Positions 6,872 to 15,507 of a stretch of 27,593 nucleotides of DNA are shown in pieces (within the stretch, counting starts at the first letter, position 1; the number at the start of each line of letters is the position of its first letter). The notes beneath the pieces are model-generated. The model ran no database searches and was not told the origin of the DNA. It saw only the letters and a program-made list of their open reading frames with translations. The stretch is from positions 1-27,593 of the forward strand of contig NZ_CP075382.1 in the NCBI RefSeq assembly GCF_023035875.1. The letters run 5' to 3'. Made by a program: the position numbers and the translations under genes. Origin of the DNA: Borrelia puertoricensis (GTDB lineage Bacteria; Spirochaetota; Spirochaetia; Borreliales; Borreliaceae).

Positions 6872-6935
6872 AATCTAATTCTGAACGTATAAATTTTTCT
6901 ATTTGTGTTTTATGAAGAAAACCTGGTATGCTCAA
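6828..6935 (-). pseudogene. 5' fragment of the DUF735-like gene in another frame
   Basis: TTG at 6935 follows AAGGAG by five bases and sits ten bases after the stop of the gpJ-like gene. It encodes 35 residues including IEKFIRSELDYANKILAEIK, a good amphipathic helix, then stops at 6828-6830. The next gene body continues in the +1 frame. The strong ribosome-binding site and the absence of one for the downstream ATG make this the likely true 5' end of the DUF735-like gene. Confidence 0.5.
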
Positions 6936-6944
6936 TATATCTCC

Positions 6945-7823
6945 TTAAGTTTGAATATCAATAAGTAGTCTCTCAGTGAGACTGAAGTTAAGTATTTCTG
7001 ATGGACTGATTTCAATATCTTGATTCTCTTTAAAATCACTTGCGCTAATGTTACTTATACTTGTCTCAGGATTGTCTTTAATGCAGGCATTAATTTTAAG
7101 TTCTTGAATGCCTTTTATCTCATTAACCGGAGCAGTAAAATCTTGATATTCAAAACTAATTCCCATGTCAGAGTAATTATTATTGATAATTCTCCTGTAT
7201 ATTTCTCTTATTTGCATGTCGATATTGAGATAAATGTGATTTTTAAGGTCAAGTTTGTATTTTACTTTAAGATAGATATATTTAGTCTTTCCTAGAGAAA
7301 CTTTATAAGATTTAACTTGATTGTGGCTATTTATTCCATCAATATCAATATCACCTTCTAAGATAGTTCCACTAGGAATAGTGCTATAAAGTACTTCCCA
7401 AAGGTTTGCTTTGAATGTAGAATCTTTAATTGTGTTCTTAGAGTCGTTTAAGATGGTATCATTAACAATAAGATAAATATTAGCTTTTCCTGCTGTGCTT
7501 ACAATGTTAACGTATTTTACATTCGGTAAGTTCAGTATAGCATTTCTTAATGCTTCATGAGTGGTGCTTTTAACACTTATATGAGACTCTATAGCCTTCC
7601 AATACTCACCTTGTGGTTTAAGTTTATCCATAAAAATGTTAAGTTCATTAATTATTTGTTCCTCAACTGTAGCAAGAGAAGCAGCTATGATGTTGTAAAT
7701 GGATGATGGGTCATCTTTTATCACAATACCGTGTGTTTGTTTTAAATATTCTCTCTTTGTGTTAATTATTTGTGAGATATTTTGTTTTAGAATGCCGAAA
7801 TTATTATCAAAAGCAATACTCAT
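6945..7823 (-). CDS. Baseplate J-like protein (DUF276)
   Basis: This 292-residue protein resembles the Borrelia DUF276 family and the phage baseplate J/Mu gp47 group, which forms the outer wedge of contractile-tail baseplates. Typical features are an N-terminal helical segment (DDPSSIYNIIAASLATVEEQ) and a later beta-rich region (VKYVNIVSTAGKANIYLIVND, about residues 102-124). The ATG at 7823 overlaps the stop of the gp25-like gene by four bases (ATGA) and has GGAG eight bases upstream; an upstream TTG is too close to that site. The neighbours, gp25-like before and DUF735-like after, match the W-J-I order of P2-type baseplates. Confidence 0.75.
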   Translation of the reverse strand: MSIAFDNNFGILKQNISQIINTKREYLKQTHGIVIKDDPSSIYNIIAASLATVEEQIINELNIFMDKLKPQGEYWKAIESHISVKSTTHEALRNAILNLPNVKYVNIVSTAGKANIYLIVNDTILNDSKNTIKDSTFKANLWEVLYSTIPSGTILEGDIDIDGINSHNQVKSYKVSLGKTKYIYLKVKYKLDLKNHIYLNIDMQIREIYRRIINNNYSDMGISFEYQDFTAPVNEIKGIQELKINACIKDNPETSISNISASDFKENQDIEISPSEILNFSLTERLLIDIQT

Positions 7824-8152
7824 ATGCAAATCTCCGTTTGAAAAGAATCACCAGGAAAATAGAGAGTAATTTGTAATATTTTTGAGTTTATATTAATGTT
7901 AACTCCAGTAAGATCAATGTCCAGTTCTTGGGCAACAGAGTAGAGATAATATTTAATTTGATCTAGAGTGCCAAGCTTACATAATTTAAGGATATGTGTA
8001 TAATCAAATCCCCATGTTGGATTTAGAGCAAGACTTCCTTTAGGGGTTTTAAGGAAAATAAATAATCTTTGTTTTTGCTCTTCTATTCCATCAGCAATCT
8101 GTAAGTCTGAGCCTGATACTAAATTAAACTGCAAATCAACCTTTAAATCCAT
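7820..8152 (-). CDS. gp25/GpW-like baseplate wedge protein
   Basis: This 110-residue protein looks like the T4 gp25/P2 GpW baseplate wedge family. The signature is the central run around residues 34-55 (KTPKGSLALNPTWGFDYTHIL), with a Gly/Pro turn before a conserved aromatic and Asp, then a helix and a final beta strand (about 88-105). It is directly upstream of the J-like gene with a four-base overlap, as in other contractile phages. AGG lies five bases before the ATG. The 67 bases before it hold no gene and no convincing promoter. Confidence 0.7.
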   Translation of the reverse strand: MDLKVDLQFNLVSGSDLQIADGIEEQKQRLFIFLKTPKGSLALNPTWGFDYTHILKLCKLGTLDQIKYYLYSVAQELDIDLTGVNININSKILQITLYFPGDSFQTEICI

Positions 8153-8219
8153 ACTAACCTATGTAAATCAATCTTTAACCTTTAACTTAAAGGAAATGTA
8201 TAACAAAAATATCAAAAAA

Positions 8220-8744
8220 CTAATTAAATAAATTATTAATTTTGCTATTTATTTTTGATGTATAGTAAGAGAGAGAAGAGTAATCAATGCTTGAATTTCC
8301 TATAATTCTTAAGTTATTAATAGCATTTACTATTGCCTCTAAGATGTCTTTAAGACTAGTTATCTCATTACGTATATCCAACTTATGTTTAGCATATATT
8401 TTAAGATGCTTAGGGTCAATTGCACTTAATATATAAAAATGATGTTTATCAAAATATATATTGTCATCTGTATTAAATAGATTAATGTTTGATTGAAGAA
8501 GTACTACTCTGTCATCTTTGTGAAGACTTAGATTGATATTTGATATATTACGAGTGTGAATCTCAAGTCCTTTATATTCGTCAATTTCTACAATACCTTC
8601 TTGAGTATCGCTGTTAAATGATTTTATAATTCCTATTTTTGATATGCATATATTGTTAGCTATCCATTCTTTGCTCTCTTCTTGAGTTAAAGCAGAACCA
8701 GACATGCTCTGATTCATTCTATAAATTTCATAATTAAAATTCAT
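8220..8744 (-). CDS. Baseplate spike/assembly protein with OB-fold-like core (DUF777)
   Basis: This 174-residue protein is probably the cp32 DUF777 family. Residues about 35-115 form a beta-rich, OB-fold-like core (KIGIIKSFNSDTQEGIVEI, then DRVVLLQSN) like phage spike proteins of the gpV/gp45 type. The C-terminal 50 residues are helical rather than a long beta-helix, so the needle itself is short or supplied elsewhere. It lies between the hub protein and the gp25-like protein, the usual site of the spike gene. GGAG is five bases before the ATG. The role is inferred from position and fold impression. Confidence 0.6.
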   Translation of the reverse strand: MNFNYEIYRMNQSMSGSALTQEESKEWIANNICISKIGIIKSFNSDTQEGIVEIDEYKGLEIHTRNISNINLSLHKDDRVVLLQSNINLFNTDDNIYFDKHHFYILSAIDPKHLKIYAKHKLDIRNEITSLKDILEAIVNAINNLRIIGNSSIDYSSLSYYTSKINSKINNLFN

Positions 8745-8754
8745 ATCCTCTCCT

Positions 8755-9696
8755 TTATTTCATTTTTAGATGATTAATGTCATCATAAAGCTTTAAGGTA
8801 AGTGAACACTCACCAGAATTGCTTAGAGAAGCACTAGTTTCACAAATCGTGCTCTTTATTATATTCCCCAAAGAATCTCTAAATGATACTCTGTCACCAA
8901 CTTTTAATTTATGAGTATAAGTAAGCTTTGCTCTCCAATATATAAGTCTTATATTAAGAGTAGTGCCTATAGTAATTTCTTGCTTTGGGATAAATTCAAG
9001 ACCATAATCTTCAAGTGACTCATAATGAGCATCAGGACCGGTTAATTGATGATTTGTGAATATGAGATTACATTCAACCAAATCAACTCCATTACCAACA
9101 TCAGCAATAACATTTTGTATATATTTTTTAGATAATTTTTCTATAAATTCTTTTGGAGTTCTAGCATAAATATGCTCTTCTATGATTTTAAGTCTGTCAT
9201 TAGTGCTCATATTGATTATATTTCTACCCGGAAAGGCAAAGTTTATAGCGTCCTGGACCGTCATTCCTTTAAATTGTTTTGTTTCAAGTTCTCGGTTAAA
9301 GAAATTACTCTTTGATGCTAAATGAAGTTCAAGCTCTATGCTAAAATCACCACTAGGATAGTCACTGCTCATTGGGACTCCCAGATAACCTGCCATGATA
9401 AATGTAAATGAGTCTTCATGAGCAAATTTTTTATAGTATATCTTTACAATATCTCCTTCATGTATATGATTGTTGAAATCGAGGTGTAAATTCCAAAGAA
9501 CAAGTTTGGCTTGTTTTGCCCTTACAAAATTGTAACTTGAATAAACATTAGATATTGAGATATCAACATAAATGCCATGTTGTGTGTTGATAATGATTTT
9601 AGGAGAAGATTCTGGTGTTGCATCACCAGTAATATTTTTATTTGAGCTAGTAGTAGAGTAAAATTCAATCTTAAAATCATATTTAAGTAATATCAC
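8755..9696 (-). CDS. Baseplate hub-like tail protein (DUF693)
   Basis: This protein of about 313 residues matches the cp32 DUF693 family in size and place. It has a beta-rich N-terminal domain (KIIINTQHGIYVDISISNVY), a middle helical segment (MTVQDAINFAFPG) and a C-terminal beta domain (LKVGDRVSFRDSLGN), reminiscent of gp27/gpD-type baseplate hubs. I placed the start at GTG 9696, where AAAGGA lies seven bases upstream within the end of the preceding gene; the longer frame begins inside that gene. It precedes the spike candidate, consistent with a hub that holds the spike. Confidence 0.65.
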   Translation of the reverse strand: MILLKYDFKIEFYSTTSSNKNITGDATPESSPKIIINTQHGIYVDISISNVYSSYNFVRAKQAKLVLWNLHLDFNNHIHEGDIVKIYYKKFAHEDSFTFIMAGYLGVPMSSDYPSGDFSIELELHLASKSNFFNRELETKQFKGMTVQDAINFAFPGRNIINMSTNDRLKIIEEHIYARTPKEFIEKLSKKYIQNVIADVGNGVDLVECNLIFTNHQLTGPDAHYESLEDYGLEFIPKQEITIGTTLNIRLIYWRAKLTYTHKLKVGDRVSFRDSLGNIIKSTICETSASLSNSGECSLTLKLYDDINHLKMK

Positions 9697-9700
9697 AAGC

Positions 9701-10261
9701 TTATCCTTTGTATTTATCCAAATGAAAGGTTTTAATAACTTCCATGTTAAGATTAAGCTCAACTTCATCTATGAAAGGCACATCTTTAAATGTTAGGGAA
9801 GTAATTACAACTAATTCTTTAATGCCAAAAGTTGGACTATAAGCAGTAAAGGGAACTTGTGCTTGAAGTCTACCAGCCAGTTGTTCTTTAACTAAATTAC
9901 TATCAAATTCAAGTAGTGAGTTACCAAAAGGAGTTAATTTCAGTGGAGCTAACATATTCTTATAAAGACTTGTAAGTACACCACCATTTAAAGCAATAAC
10001 TTCTCCTGTAAGTACAGGGTTATAACTTACATATTCAGCTTTCCTTAAGTAGTAATTAATTACAGGACGTTTGGAACATGTGGTGTTATAAGTACGAGTT
10101 ATAAGTTCAAATTTAGGTTTAATAAAGAATAATTGGGGCAAATACCCAAGTCCCTTAAGATCAGGTCTTGGGAAGAGAACAATAAAATTATCTGTGCTAA
10201 ATAAAGCAAATATTTGTGTTACAGTATCTTTAATAATTTGAAATATTTCCATAGGTTGCAT
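9701..10261 (-). CDS. Tail protein DUF792
   Basis: This 186-residue protein lies between the tape measure and the hub, the place of the tail protein that links the tube to the baseplate. It matches the cp32 DUF792 family by size, order and the N-terminal IFQIIKDTVTQIFALFSTDN helix followed by a beta-rich region. GGGAG lies six bases before the ATG at 10261. The stop is followed within five bases by the GTG of the next gene. The function is inferred only from position. Confidence 0.65.
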   Translation of the reverse strand: MQPMEIFQIIKDTVTQIFALFSTDNFIVLFPRPDLKGLGYLPQLFFIKPKFELITRTYNTTCSKRPVINYYLRKAEYVSYNPVLTGEVIALNGGVLTSLYKNMLAPLKLTPFGNSLLEFDSNLVKEQLAGRLQAQVPFTAYSPTFGIKELVVITSLTFKDVPFIDEVELNLNMEVIKTFHLDKYKG

Positions 10262-10276
10262 AAATGTCTCCCTATT

Positions 10277-11542
10277 TTAAGTACCACTGGGAGGAGTAGT
10301 AATAGATTTATCTTCATGAGTAATTTTTGATAAGCTCTCACCACTATCTCCTCCCATCCATAAGGGCAATATTGATTTAAGTCTTGCAATAAGTCTATCT
10401 AAACTAAAAATGCTTTTAATTCCGTTTATTATAGGATCAACGATATCTTTGTGAAAGTTAAATTCATTTATCTTTTTAAGTGCTTTAGCGGAAAAATCCA
10501 TTAAAGGTGTTAATGTGGACGCAGTTAATTTTTTTAATTCTTCATCTATCTTATCCATACTACTTGTTGCAGAGTCATAAGAGCTTGTAGTATTTGTGAG
10601 ATTTAATTCGTTAAAATCACTTAAAACGTCATCAAGTTTAGTTATTCTTGAACCCATATCGTGAAAAGTATCCTGTTGCCATTTACGCTCAGCATGTTCA
10701 AGATACTTGTTACCAAATTTATCAAATTGACTCATTAAATTAAAGATTGAACCACCTTCTCCACGAAGTAAATCAACAACTGAAGAGATAGCATCATCAC
10801 TTGATGAGAGTCCACTAGCTTTAAGTTTAGCTGCAAGTTCTACTGCTTTTCGTATATTAGTTTCATTATTCATTCCCAGATTATTAAGAGTGCTTTTAAT
10901 AACAGCAGCTTTATTTAAGAATTCTTCTTGGGCTCTTCCCCTTTCAAATGTTTTAATTCTCGATATAGTATTTAATAATTTGCCTTTTTCAGTTGAGTTA
11001 AAAATTCTAGAGTTTAGGGTACCTATTCGTTTTCTTTCTGCAGCATCTTTTACTGATGATTTTGCAAATGCAAACATATTAGAGGAAGCACCTTTAATGG
11101 AACTAGCTATTATATTACCAATTGCACTTCCTATTATGACTTTAGAAGTCAAATTGTTTTTTTTTATTAAATTTTGTTGCATTTTAGAGTTTTCTTTAAG
11201 TGATTTAAATTCTAAATTACGTAAGTCTTTAGTAGACATAGTAGATCGTTTAAAAGCTTCTCGTTTAGCTTTTTCGAAGCTGTGTCCTTGCTTCATTAGC
11301 TTTTTAGTCTCAGTAAGTCTAAATTTCTCTACTCGCTCTCTTAAACGTTCATATTTATTTTGTTTTGCAAGTTCTGCATTTTTATCTTTTAAATTAGCTT
11401 TAATTATATCTTTAGTACTTTTGAGAGAAGAAAGTTTGGGTTTTAAGTTCTCTTCTAATTTTGATATGTCTCTCTCTAATGTTTTTTTCGTTGATGCATG
11501 ATCGAGTATACCTTTAAATTTGATGGTAAATTTATTATCCAT
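10277..11542 (-). CDS. Tail tape measure protein (DUF759)
   Basis: This 421-residue protein is the likely tape measure. It has a long charged coiled coil (about 1-130), a Gly/Ala-rich hydrophobic segment (SKVIIGSAIGNIIASSIKGA, about 132-151) as in phage tape measures, further helices, and a Gly-rich C-terminus. It follows the two small chaperone candidates, as tape measures do. By the common rule of about 0.15 nm per residue, it would set a tail of roughly 60 nm, a short contractile tail. AAGGA lies five bases before the ATG. It matches the cp32 DUF759 family by size and position. Confidence 0.75.
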   Translation of the reverse strand: MDNKFTIKFKGILDHASTKKTLERDISKLEENLKPKLSSLKSTKDIIKANLKDKNAELAKQNKYERLRERVEKFRLTETKKLMKQGHSFEKAKREAFKRSTMSTKDLRNLEFKSLKENSKMQQNLIKKNNLTSKVIIGSAIGNIIASSIKGASSNMFAFAKSSVKDAAERKRIGTLNSRIFNSTEKGKLLNTISRIKTFERGRAQEEFLNKAAVIKSTLNNLGMNNETNIRKAVELAAKLKASGLSSSDDAISSVVDLLRGEGGSIFNLMSQFDKFGNKYLEHAERKWQQDTFHDMGSRITKLDDVLSDFNELNLTNTTSSYDSATSSMDKIDEELKKLTASTLTPLMDFSAKALKKINEFNFHKDIVDPIINGIKSIFSLDRLIARLKSILPLWMGGDSGESLSKITHEDKSITTPPSGT

Positions 11543-11550
11543 AAGTGTCC

Positions 11551-11775
11551 TTATTTAGATAAAATCAGTTCAAGAATTTCCTTCTCTAGCTTAGCTTCAG
11601 CAATATTGCTTACTTCTATAAATTCATCGTATGTCATACATTTAATTTCTCTGTAAGAACAAATACCAGTAATTATTGGTAGCCAATATTTATGTCTTTT
11701 TATATCGTCAATTAAAGCAAAGTAACGAGTACGAGTAGCATTAATACTCTCAACAAATTTATCTATATGTTTCAT
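11551..11775 (-). CDS. Small tail assembly chaperone candidate (DUF1322-like)
   Basis: This 74-residue helical protein starts inside the 3' end of the preceding gene (17-base overlap) and ends nine bases before the tape measure gene. Two small genes here are normally tail assembly chaperones, in many phages joined by a -1 frameshift. I see no X-XXY-YYZ slippery site in the overlap, and the ATG has its own AAAGG, so here they look independently translated. It resembles the cp32 DUF1322 group. Function is inferred from position. Confidence 0.65.
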   Translation of the reverse strand: MKHIDKFVESINATRTRYFALIDDIKRHKYWLPIITGICSYREIKCMTYDEFIEVSNIAEAKLEKEILELILSK

Positions 11776-12205
11776 TATTAGCCTTTGATTTAAGTTTTGA
11801 AATTATATGTTCATAATTAAATTCATCGGTAATGTAATTAAAAGTAACAAAATCACCAACATTATTCTCATATTCTTTAAGAAAAAGGAGGGCTGGTTTT
11901 TTAAATTCTGAGTCTAAATGAAATGTATTAAACTCTATAGAATAAAGAATAGCAATAAGATAATCTTTATAATAACTTATGAATTCTCTATTGTAATCCA
12001 GTATTACGTAAAACTCATCTAAAAACCCGGGTTTGATCATTAAATTAGTTATTTCTTTCAAATACTTAACATCATTAAGTTTATTTATAGCTTCTTCTTG
12101 ATTAAATCCAAGTATAGAGTCCCACGTATAAACAGGTAATACTTTTATTTGGTATTCATAAGTTTTATCTTTGCTTAATATGTTCATTTTATATCTTGTA
12201 ATCAT
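11759..12205 (-). CDS. Tail assembly chaperone candidate (DUF1473)
   Basis: This 148-residue protein lies between the tail tube gene and the small chaperone candidate. It matches the cp32 DUF1473 family in size and order, with aromatic-rich helices (ISYYKDYLIAILYSIEFNTF). In contractile phages this slot encodes the tail assembly chaperone that coats the tape measure. AAAGGA lies six bases before the ATG at 12205. There is no membrane segment. The role is positional inference. Confidence 0.65.
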   Translation of the reverse strand: MITRYKMNILSKDKTYEYQIKVLPVYTWDSILGFNQEEAINKLNDVKYLKEITNLMIKPGFLDEFYVILDYNREFISYYKDYLIAILYSIEFNTFHLDSEFKKPALLFLKEYENNVGDFVTFNYITDEFNYEHIISKLKSKANNETYR

Positions 12206-12215
12206 TGTGTGTCCT

Positions 12216-12641
12216 TTAATTTTTAGGTGTTATTTTTTGGCAATTGATAGCTCTAATTTCAAAAGTAACTTTTTCTGCTTCTGCTGAGTAACTTCTTGAT
12301 GGTTCTTCAGTAAATACAGCACAGTTACTGATTATTTTTGTTGTTATCCTATCATTAAATACCAAATCCATCATTTTATCTTCTTTACTTACATTCATGT
12401 TGTAAAATTGGTCATCAGAGATTTGAGTTAGTAATATGTAATCATGACTACCAAGTGTTACTTCAATACTAAATATATAAGTAATGGTTTTGGGATCTCG
12501 AAGACTGATAACAGGCATTCCTCTATCTTCATTACTAATTACTGCTCTAGTTGTAGGTTCACTTGTAAGTTCTAATTTTCCACTATTAATTTGTCTTCCC
12601 GAGATAGAGAGATAAACTTCCTTTAAATCATATAATCCCAT
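12216..12641 (-). CDS. Tail tube protein (DUF1463/DUF3277-like)
   Basis: This 141-residue beta-rich protein directly follows the sheath and resembles contractile-tail tube proteins: an N-terminal strand pair (DLKEVYLSISGRQINSG), a long loop with an ISNEDRGMP insertion, then strands (TYIFSIEVTLGSHDYILLTQI) and a C-terminal strand. It has a strong ribosome-binding site, AAGGAGG, fitting an abundant structural protein. The order sheath-tube-chaperones-tape measure is the standard one for Myoviridae-like tails. It corresponds to the cp32 DUF1463 family as far as I can tell. Confidence 0.75.
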   Translation of the reverse strand: MGLYDLKEVYLSISGRQINSGKLELTSEPTTRAVISNEDRGMPVISLRDPKTITYIFSIEVTLGSHDYILLTQISDDQFYNMNVSKEDKMMDLVFNDRITTKIISNCAVFTEEPSRSYSAEAEKVTFEIRAINCQKITPKN

Positions 12642-12650
12642 ATCTCCTCC

Positions 12651-13769
12651 TTAATTTTCGAGTTTATTTAAGTAATCAGTTATATCTTTGGTTGTAATAA
12701 TGAAAGAGAGAGAGTTGATACTGTAGTTATAAGTAATATCAATAGTTAGTTCTAATTTAAGTTGTGGTGATGGTGAGAGTATAATATTTAAGTTTGAGTA
12801 GCTTACAATAAGTCCTCTCTCTATATATCTCTTTAGTAAGCATTCAATTGCTGATGTATATGCATTATCTCTATCTCCAGATAATTGCAACCTAGATAAT
12901 TTACTATTTTGTCTATTATTAATATTCCAAACTCTAATAAGTTCAATTATTGCTTCTTGTTTTATATATTGATAAGTAAATAACTGGTCAATAGGATTTC
13001 CCGCAAGATCAACTCCTTCTTTAAATGCTGATACTCTCTCAAGACCTGTTTCGTTAAGATAAGAATAAAAATTAATATTTGCACCTCTAAGTTTAGTTAT
13101 TACTTCATCATCAACAAGTGGTCTTGCAGCAAGATTCATGCCATATGGATTTACACTGTGAAACATACAAGCTTCATATAAATATCGACTTATAAATTTA
13201 AGATGTAGATTATCTCGCTTATTACTATAAATAGCTATATTATTTGTTTTCTCTAGGGAGCTTTTATCTTTAAATATTTCTTTTATTTCACTCTCTTTAG
13301 TAGAAAAAACAAAAAAAGTATCTGGCATCTTGAATTTCAAGTAATCATCTTTGTATACAACTAGCCCATCATCACCATTATTATCTTTATCATAAGTATT
13401 AATTAGAACAACAAATGAGTGTCTGTGTGTTTTAAGATAAGTTTTAATAGTCTCAGGTTTATCTTTATAAATAAAGAGCATAGCAGATTTTAATGCTACA
13501 CTGGGAGAGTTAAAGAAATCAGACATAGCATTCTTTAATAGTTCCTTTTCTTTAGTAAATTCATCTTGTCCATTTCCATTTTCTTTTTCTAATGCTTCTA
13601 TTTGCTTTTCATAGTTATTTATTGTAAGATTTAAGACTTTATAATTTGCACTATCTTTATTCACATTAATTTTTAATGTTTTATAAACTAGTAACGGAGA
13701 ATAATAGTTTATTGTTGTGTTATGTACTTTATTACTAATTAAATTTACACTAATTGTATCTTGTGGCAA
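12651..13769 (-). CDS. Contractile tail sheath protein (DUF787)
   Basis: This protein of about 372 residues resembles phage tail sheath proteins of the DUF3383 type. The N-terminus (DTISVNLISNKVHNTTINYYSPLL, in pieces) has the sheath start pattern, and the C-terminal half has the diagnostic stretch in which GANINFYSYLNETGLERVSA is followed by IELIRVWNIN and a pair of helices before a GLIVSYSN-like strand. The family is called DUF787 in cp32. The start is probably TTG at 13769, seven bases after AAGGAG; an earlier in-frame TTG at 13790 overlaps the preceding gene and has no site. A sheath implies a contractile-tailed virion. Confidence 0.8.
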   Translation of the reverse strand: MPQDTISVNLISNKVHNTTINYYSPLLVYKTLKINVNKDSANYKVLNLTINNYEKQIEALEKENGNGQDEFTKEKELLKNAMSDFFNSPSVALKSAMLFIYKDKPETIKTYLKTHRHSFVVLINTYDKDNNGDDGLVVYKDDYLKFKMPDTFFVFSTKESEIKEIFKDKSSLEKTNNIAIYSNKRDNLHLKFISRYLYEACMFHSVNPYGMNLAARPLVDDEVITKLRGANINFYSYLNETGLERVSAFKEGVDLAGNPIDQLFTYQYIKQEAIIELIRVWNINNRQNSKLSRLQLSGDRDNAYTSAIECLLKRYIERGLIVSYSNLNIILSPSPQLKLELTIDITYNYSINSLSFIITTKDITDYLNKLEN

Positions 13770-13773
13770 AGTA

Positions 13774-14292
13774 TTACTCCTTCCTTTCAAATATTTGGAT
13801 TCCAGCTTTAAAACTAGCTGATGAGCTATAAGCAGTGTTACTACATTTTGTTCCCAAAGTAATGAGACCTGTATTTTGCATATTAGATGTTGGACGTATA
13901 TATATATTGAGATGTTTTATGTAGTCAGGTTCATGAGCGTCCTTAACTGTGTATTTATTTACTCTGTTATGTAAAAATTCTTTAAGCAAACTATATAAAG
14001 TCAACATTCTATTGTAAGCATCATAGTCATTTGAATTTATTACAAGAGAGATAATAAATATTTGGAAGTTAATATTAAACTCACAAATATTATCATAAAA
14101 AGTACCATAATGAGAGTTGTGAGCAAGTAAGCCATCTTCAGATGTAAATTTAAATGCAATAATATTAGGTTCGCTCGTAGTTATATTAGAGAGTAGATAT
14201 GGATGATTATATGTATTAATAACCTTACATATGTTTTCACTTTTAGCATGAGCATATTCTTTAAAGTCATTTAGTATTTTAATTATATGCAT
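13774..14292 (-). CDS. Head-tail connector/tail terminator candidate (DUF764)
   Basis: This protein of about 172 residues sits between the gp10-like connector and the sheath, the usual site of the tail terminator. It resembles the cp32 DUF764 family: an N-terminal helix (MHIIKILNDFKEYAHAKSEN), then alternating strands and a central helix (RMLTLYSLLKEFLH). I prefer the ATG at 14292 with AGAGG eight bases upstream. A GTG at 14319, immediately after the previous stop and six to seven bases after AAGGTG, is a credible alternative. The function is inferred from gene order. Confidence 0.65.
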   Translation of the reverse strand: MHIIKILNDFKEYAHAKSENICKVINTYNHPYLLSNITTSEPNIIAFKFTSEDGLLAHNSHYGTFYDNICEFNINFQIFIISLVINSNDYDAYNRMLTLYSLLKEFLHNRVNKYTVKDAHEPDYIKHLNIYIRPTSNMQNTGLITLGTKCSNTAYSSSASFKAGIQIFERKE

Positions 14293-14319
14293 AAGTATAA
14301 CCTCTAACCCAATAAGCAC

Positions 14320-14688
14320 TCAATTCACCTTATAACTAATCTCATTTAGCATTCGTGAAGTATCAACAAGAGTAATTTCTGGATTACCACTACCTTTTTT
14401 TCGTTTTTGCTTAATTGTATTTGGACTAAGTTCAGGCTTGATTTTATTTGACAATACATAATTTTGATAATAAGTTATAAATGCTTCTCCAATGGCACTC
14501 ATTCCAGATCTAGGATCACGTTTAAATTCATTTTTTATATAATCATTACTGATATATTCTCTAAACTCACAACTAGCAGCAACTTCACTTAAATGTTTAC
14601 GTACTGGTAAATTATTAGCGCCAATCTCATGCATGCGTGCAACATTAGCTCTGCCCCCAAACCAACCAACCTCTAACTCTATTTCCAT
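14320..14688 (-). CDS. HK97 gp10-like tail completion/neck protein
   Basis: This 122-residue protein has the pattern of the HK97 gp10/neck family: an N-terminal GRANVARMHEIGANNLPVRK stretch like the 'ARIHEFGG..P.RPFL' motif, a middle helix (AFITYYQNYVL), and a C-terminal LSPNTIKQKRKKGSG then LVDTSRMLNEISYKV, like 'TIKRKGS..LVDTGRLLNSI'. Such proteins join the tail to the head. AAAGGA is six bases before the ATG. The start overlaps the preceding gene by ten bases. It lies in the connector block between capsid and sheath. Confidence 0.75.
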   Translation of the reverse strand: MEIELEVGWFGGRANVARMHEIGANNLPVRKHLSEVAASCEFREYISNDYIKNEFKRDPRSGMSAIGEAFITYYQNYVLSNKIKPELSPNTIKQKRKKGSGNPEITLVDTSRMLNEISYKVN

Positions 14689-15053
14689 ACAATATCCTTT
14701 AAAATTAGTGTTTGGTAACCAATAGAAGAGTCAATACTTACTATTTCGTAATAATTATCACCTATAGAAATTCTATCTTGAAGATTGAAGATAATATCAT
14801 CACTTGTATAAAGTTTAGAGAGTCCTTGTAAGTCAAATAAATTTGAGTCATAAATCATCCTTAATTCTTGGGGACTTATATCTATAATAATGCCTGTAAA
14901 TTCTAAGTAGTCTTCTTTATTAAATACCCTCTGATAAGAATTATCATCAAGTGTAATAGTTTCAAATTTATATAAACGTAAAGGAGCAGGGGCTTTGTAT
15001 GTAAATATCATACGTTGTGACATTTGTGATAACTTATCTCTAAGATTATTCAT
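14679..15053 (-). CDS. Head completion/connector protein (DUF1506)
   Basis: This 124-residue, beta-rich protein lies in the head-tail connector block and matches the cp32 DUF1506 family by size and order. The C-terminal half (DDIIFNLQDRISIGDNYYEI, then YQTLILKDIVW) resembles the barrel of phage head-closure proteins, in which a 'D.......G..Y.V' turn precedes the last strands. Its ATG overlaps the previous stop (TAATG), indicating translational coupling. The role is inferred from position and fold impression. Confidence 0.65.
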   Translation of the reverse strand: MNNLRDKLSQMSQRMIFTYKAPAPLRLYKFETITLDDNSYQRVFNKEDYLEFTGIIIDISPQELRMIYDSNLFDLQGLSKLYTSDDIIFNLQDRISIGDNYYEIVSIDSSIGYQTLILKDIVWK

Positions 15054-15493
15054 TACACAACTCCTATACAGGAAGGAGAAGTAGTATCTCTTTTAACTTT
15101 ATCTAGATACGCATCAAATCGTAAACAGAAGTTTTTATTACAACTGTCAGATTGACTAGTATCAGATATAGGGTGATAGTCAATTTCAAGTTCATTGAAT
15201 TTTTCTCTCTTTATTCTCTCAAATTCAAGTTCACGGACAATCCCCTTTTTCCTCAGTTCACATCCAATATGATAGTAAGTAAGCAAGAAGATATCATTAT
15301 AAGTAAGCTTCTCTGACTGTATTCCATTAGCTAATAATATTGACTCTAAGAGATTAATTTGCATCATAAAGCTTTGAATAGAAAATTCTTCTATGCTTAT
15401 TCCCAAAAGGGAAATAATATTAGAGTGAAGCCTGCTTATAAATAATTCTTCTTCTTGTCTCTCTATCTCTTGTTGAGCTGTTCTCTGTTGCAT
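15053..15493 (-). CDS. Head-tail adaptor candidate (DUF3890-like)
   Basis: This 146-residue protein follows the major capsid gene, the usual place of the adaptor that docks on the portal. Much of it is helical (about 1-90), in line with gp6-like adaptors, with a Cys-containing tail (SDSCNKNFCLRF and SPSCIGVV). It shares a TAATG stop-start junction with the next gene. The ribosome-binding site is weak: AAAGG about eleven bases upstream of the ATG. I think it belongs to the cp32 DUF3890 group but am not certain. Confidence 0.6.
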   Translation of the reverse strand: MQQRTAQQEIERQEEELFISRLHSNIISLLGISIEEFSIQSFMMQINLLESILLANGIQSEKLTYNDIFLLTYYHIGCELRKKGIVRELEFERIKREKFNELEIDYHPISDTSQSDSCNKNFCLRFDAYLDKVKRDTTSPSCIGVV

Positions 15494-15507
15494 TACCAGG
15501 TTAACCT

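Noticed and set aside
7020..7295. Plus-strand frame of 91 codons within the baseplate J-like gene
   Set aside because: It is a shadow of the minus-strand gene, with no ribosome-binding site and no supporting context.
10890..11501. Plus-strand frame of 203 codons opposite the tape measure gene
   Set aside because: It is the antisense of a helical, charged coding sequence, with no ribosome-binding site and composition typical of shadows.
11759..11775. Possible -1 programmed frameshift joining the two tail chaperone candidates
   Set aside because: No slippery heptamer is present in the overlap and the second gene has its own AAAGG and ATG.
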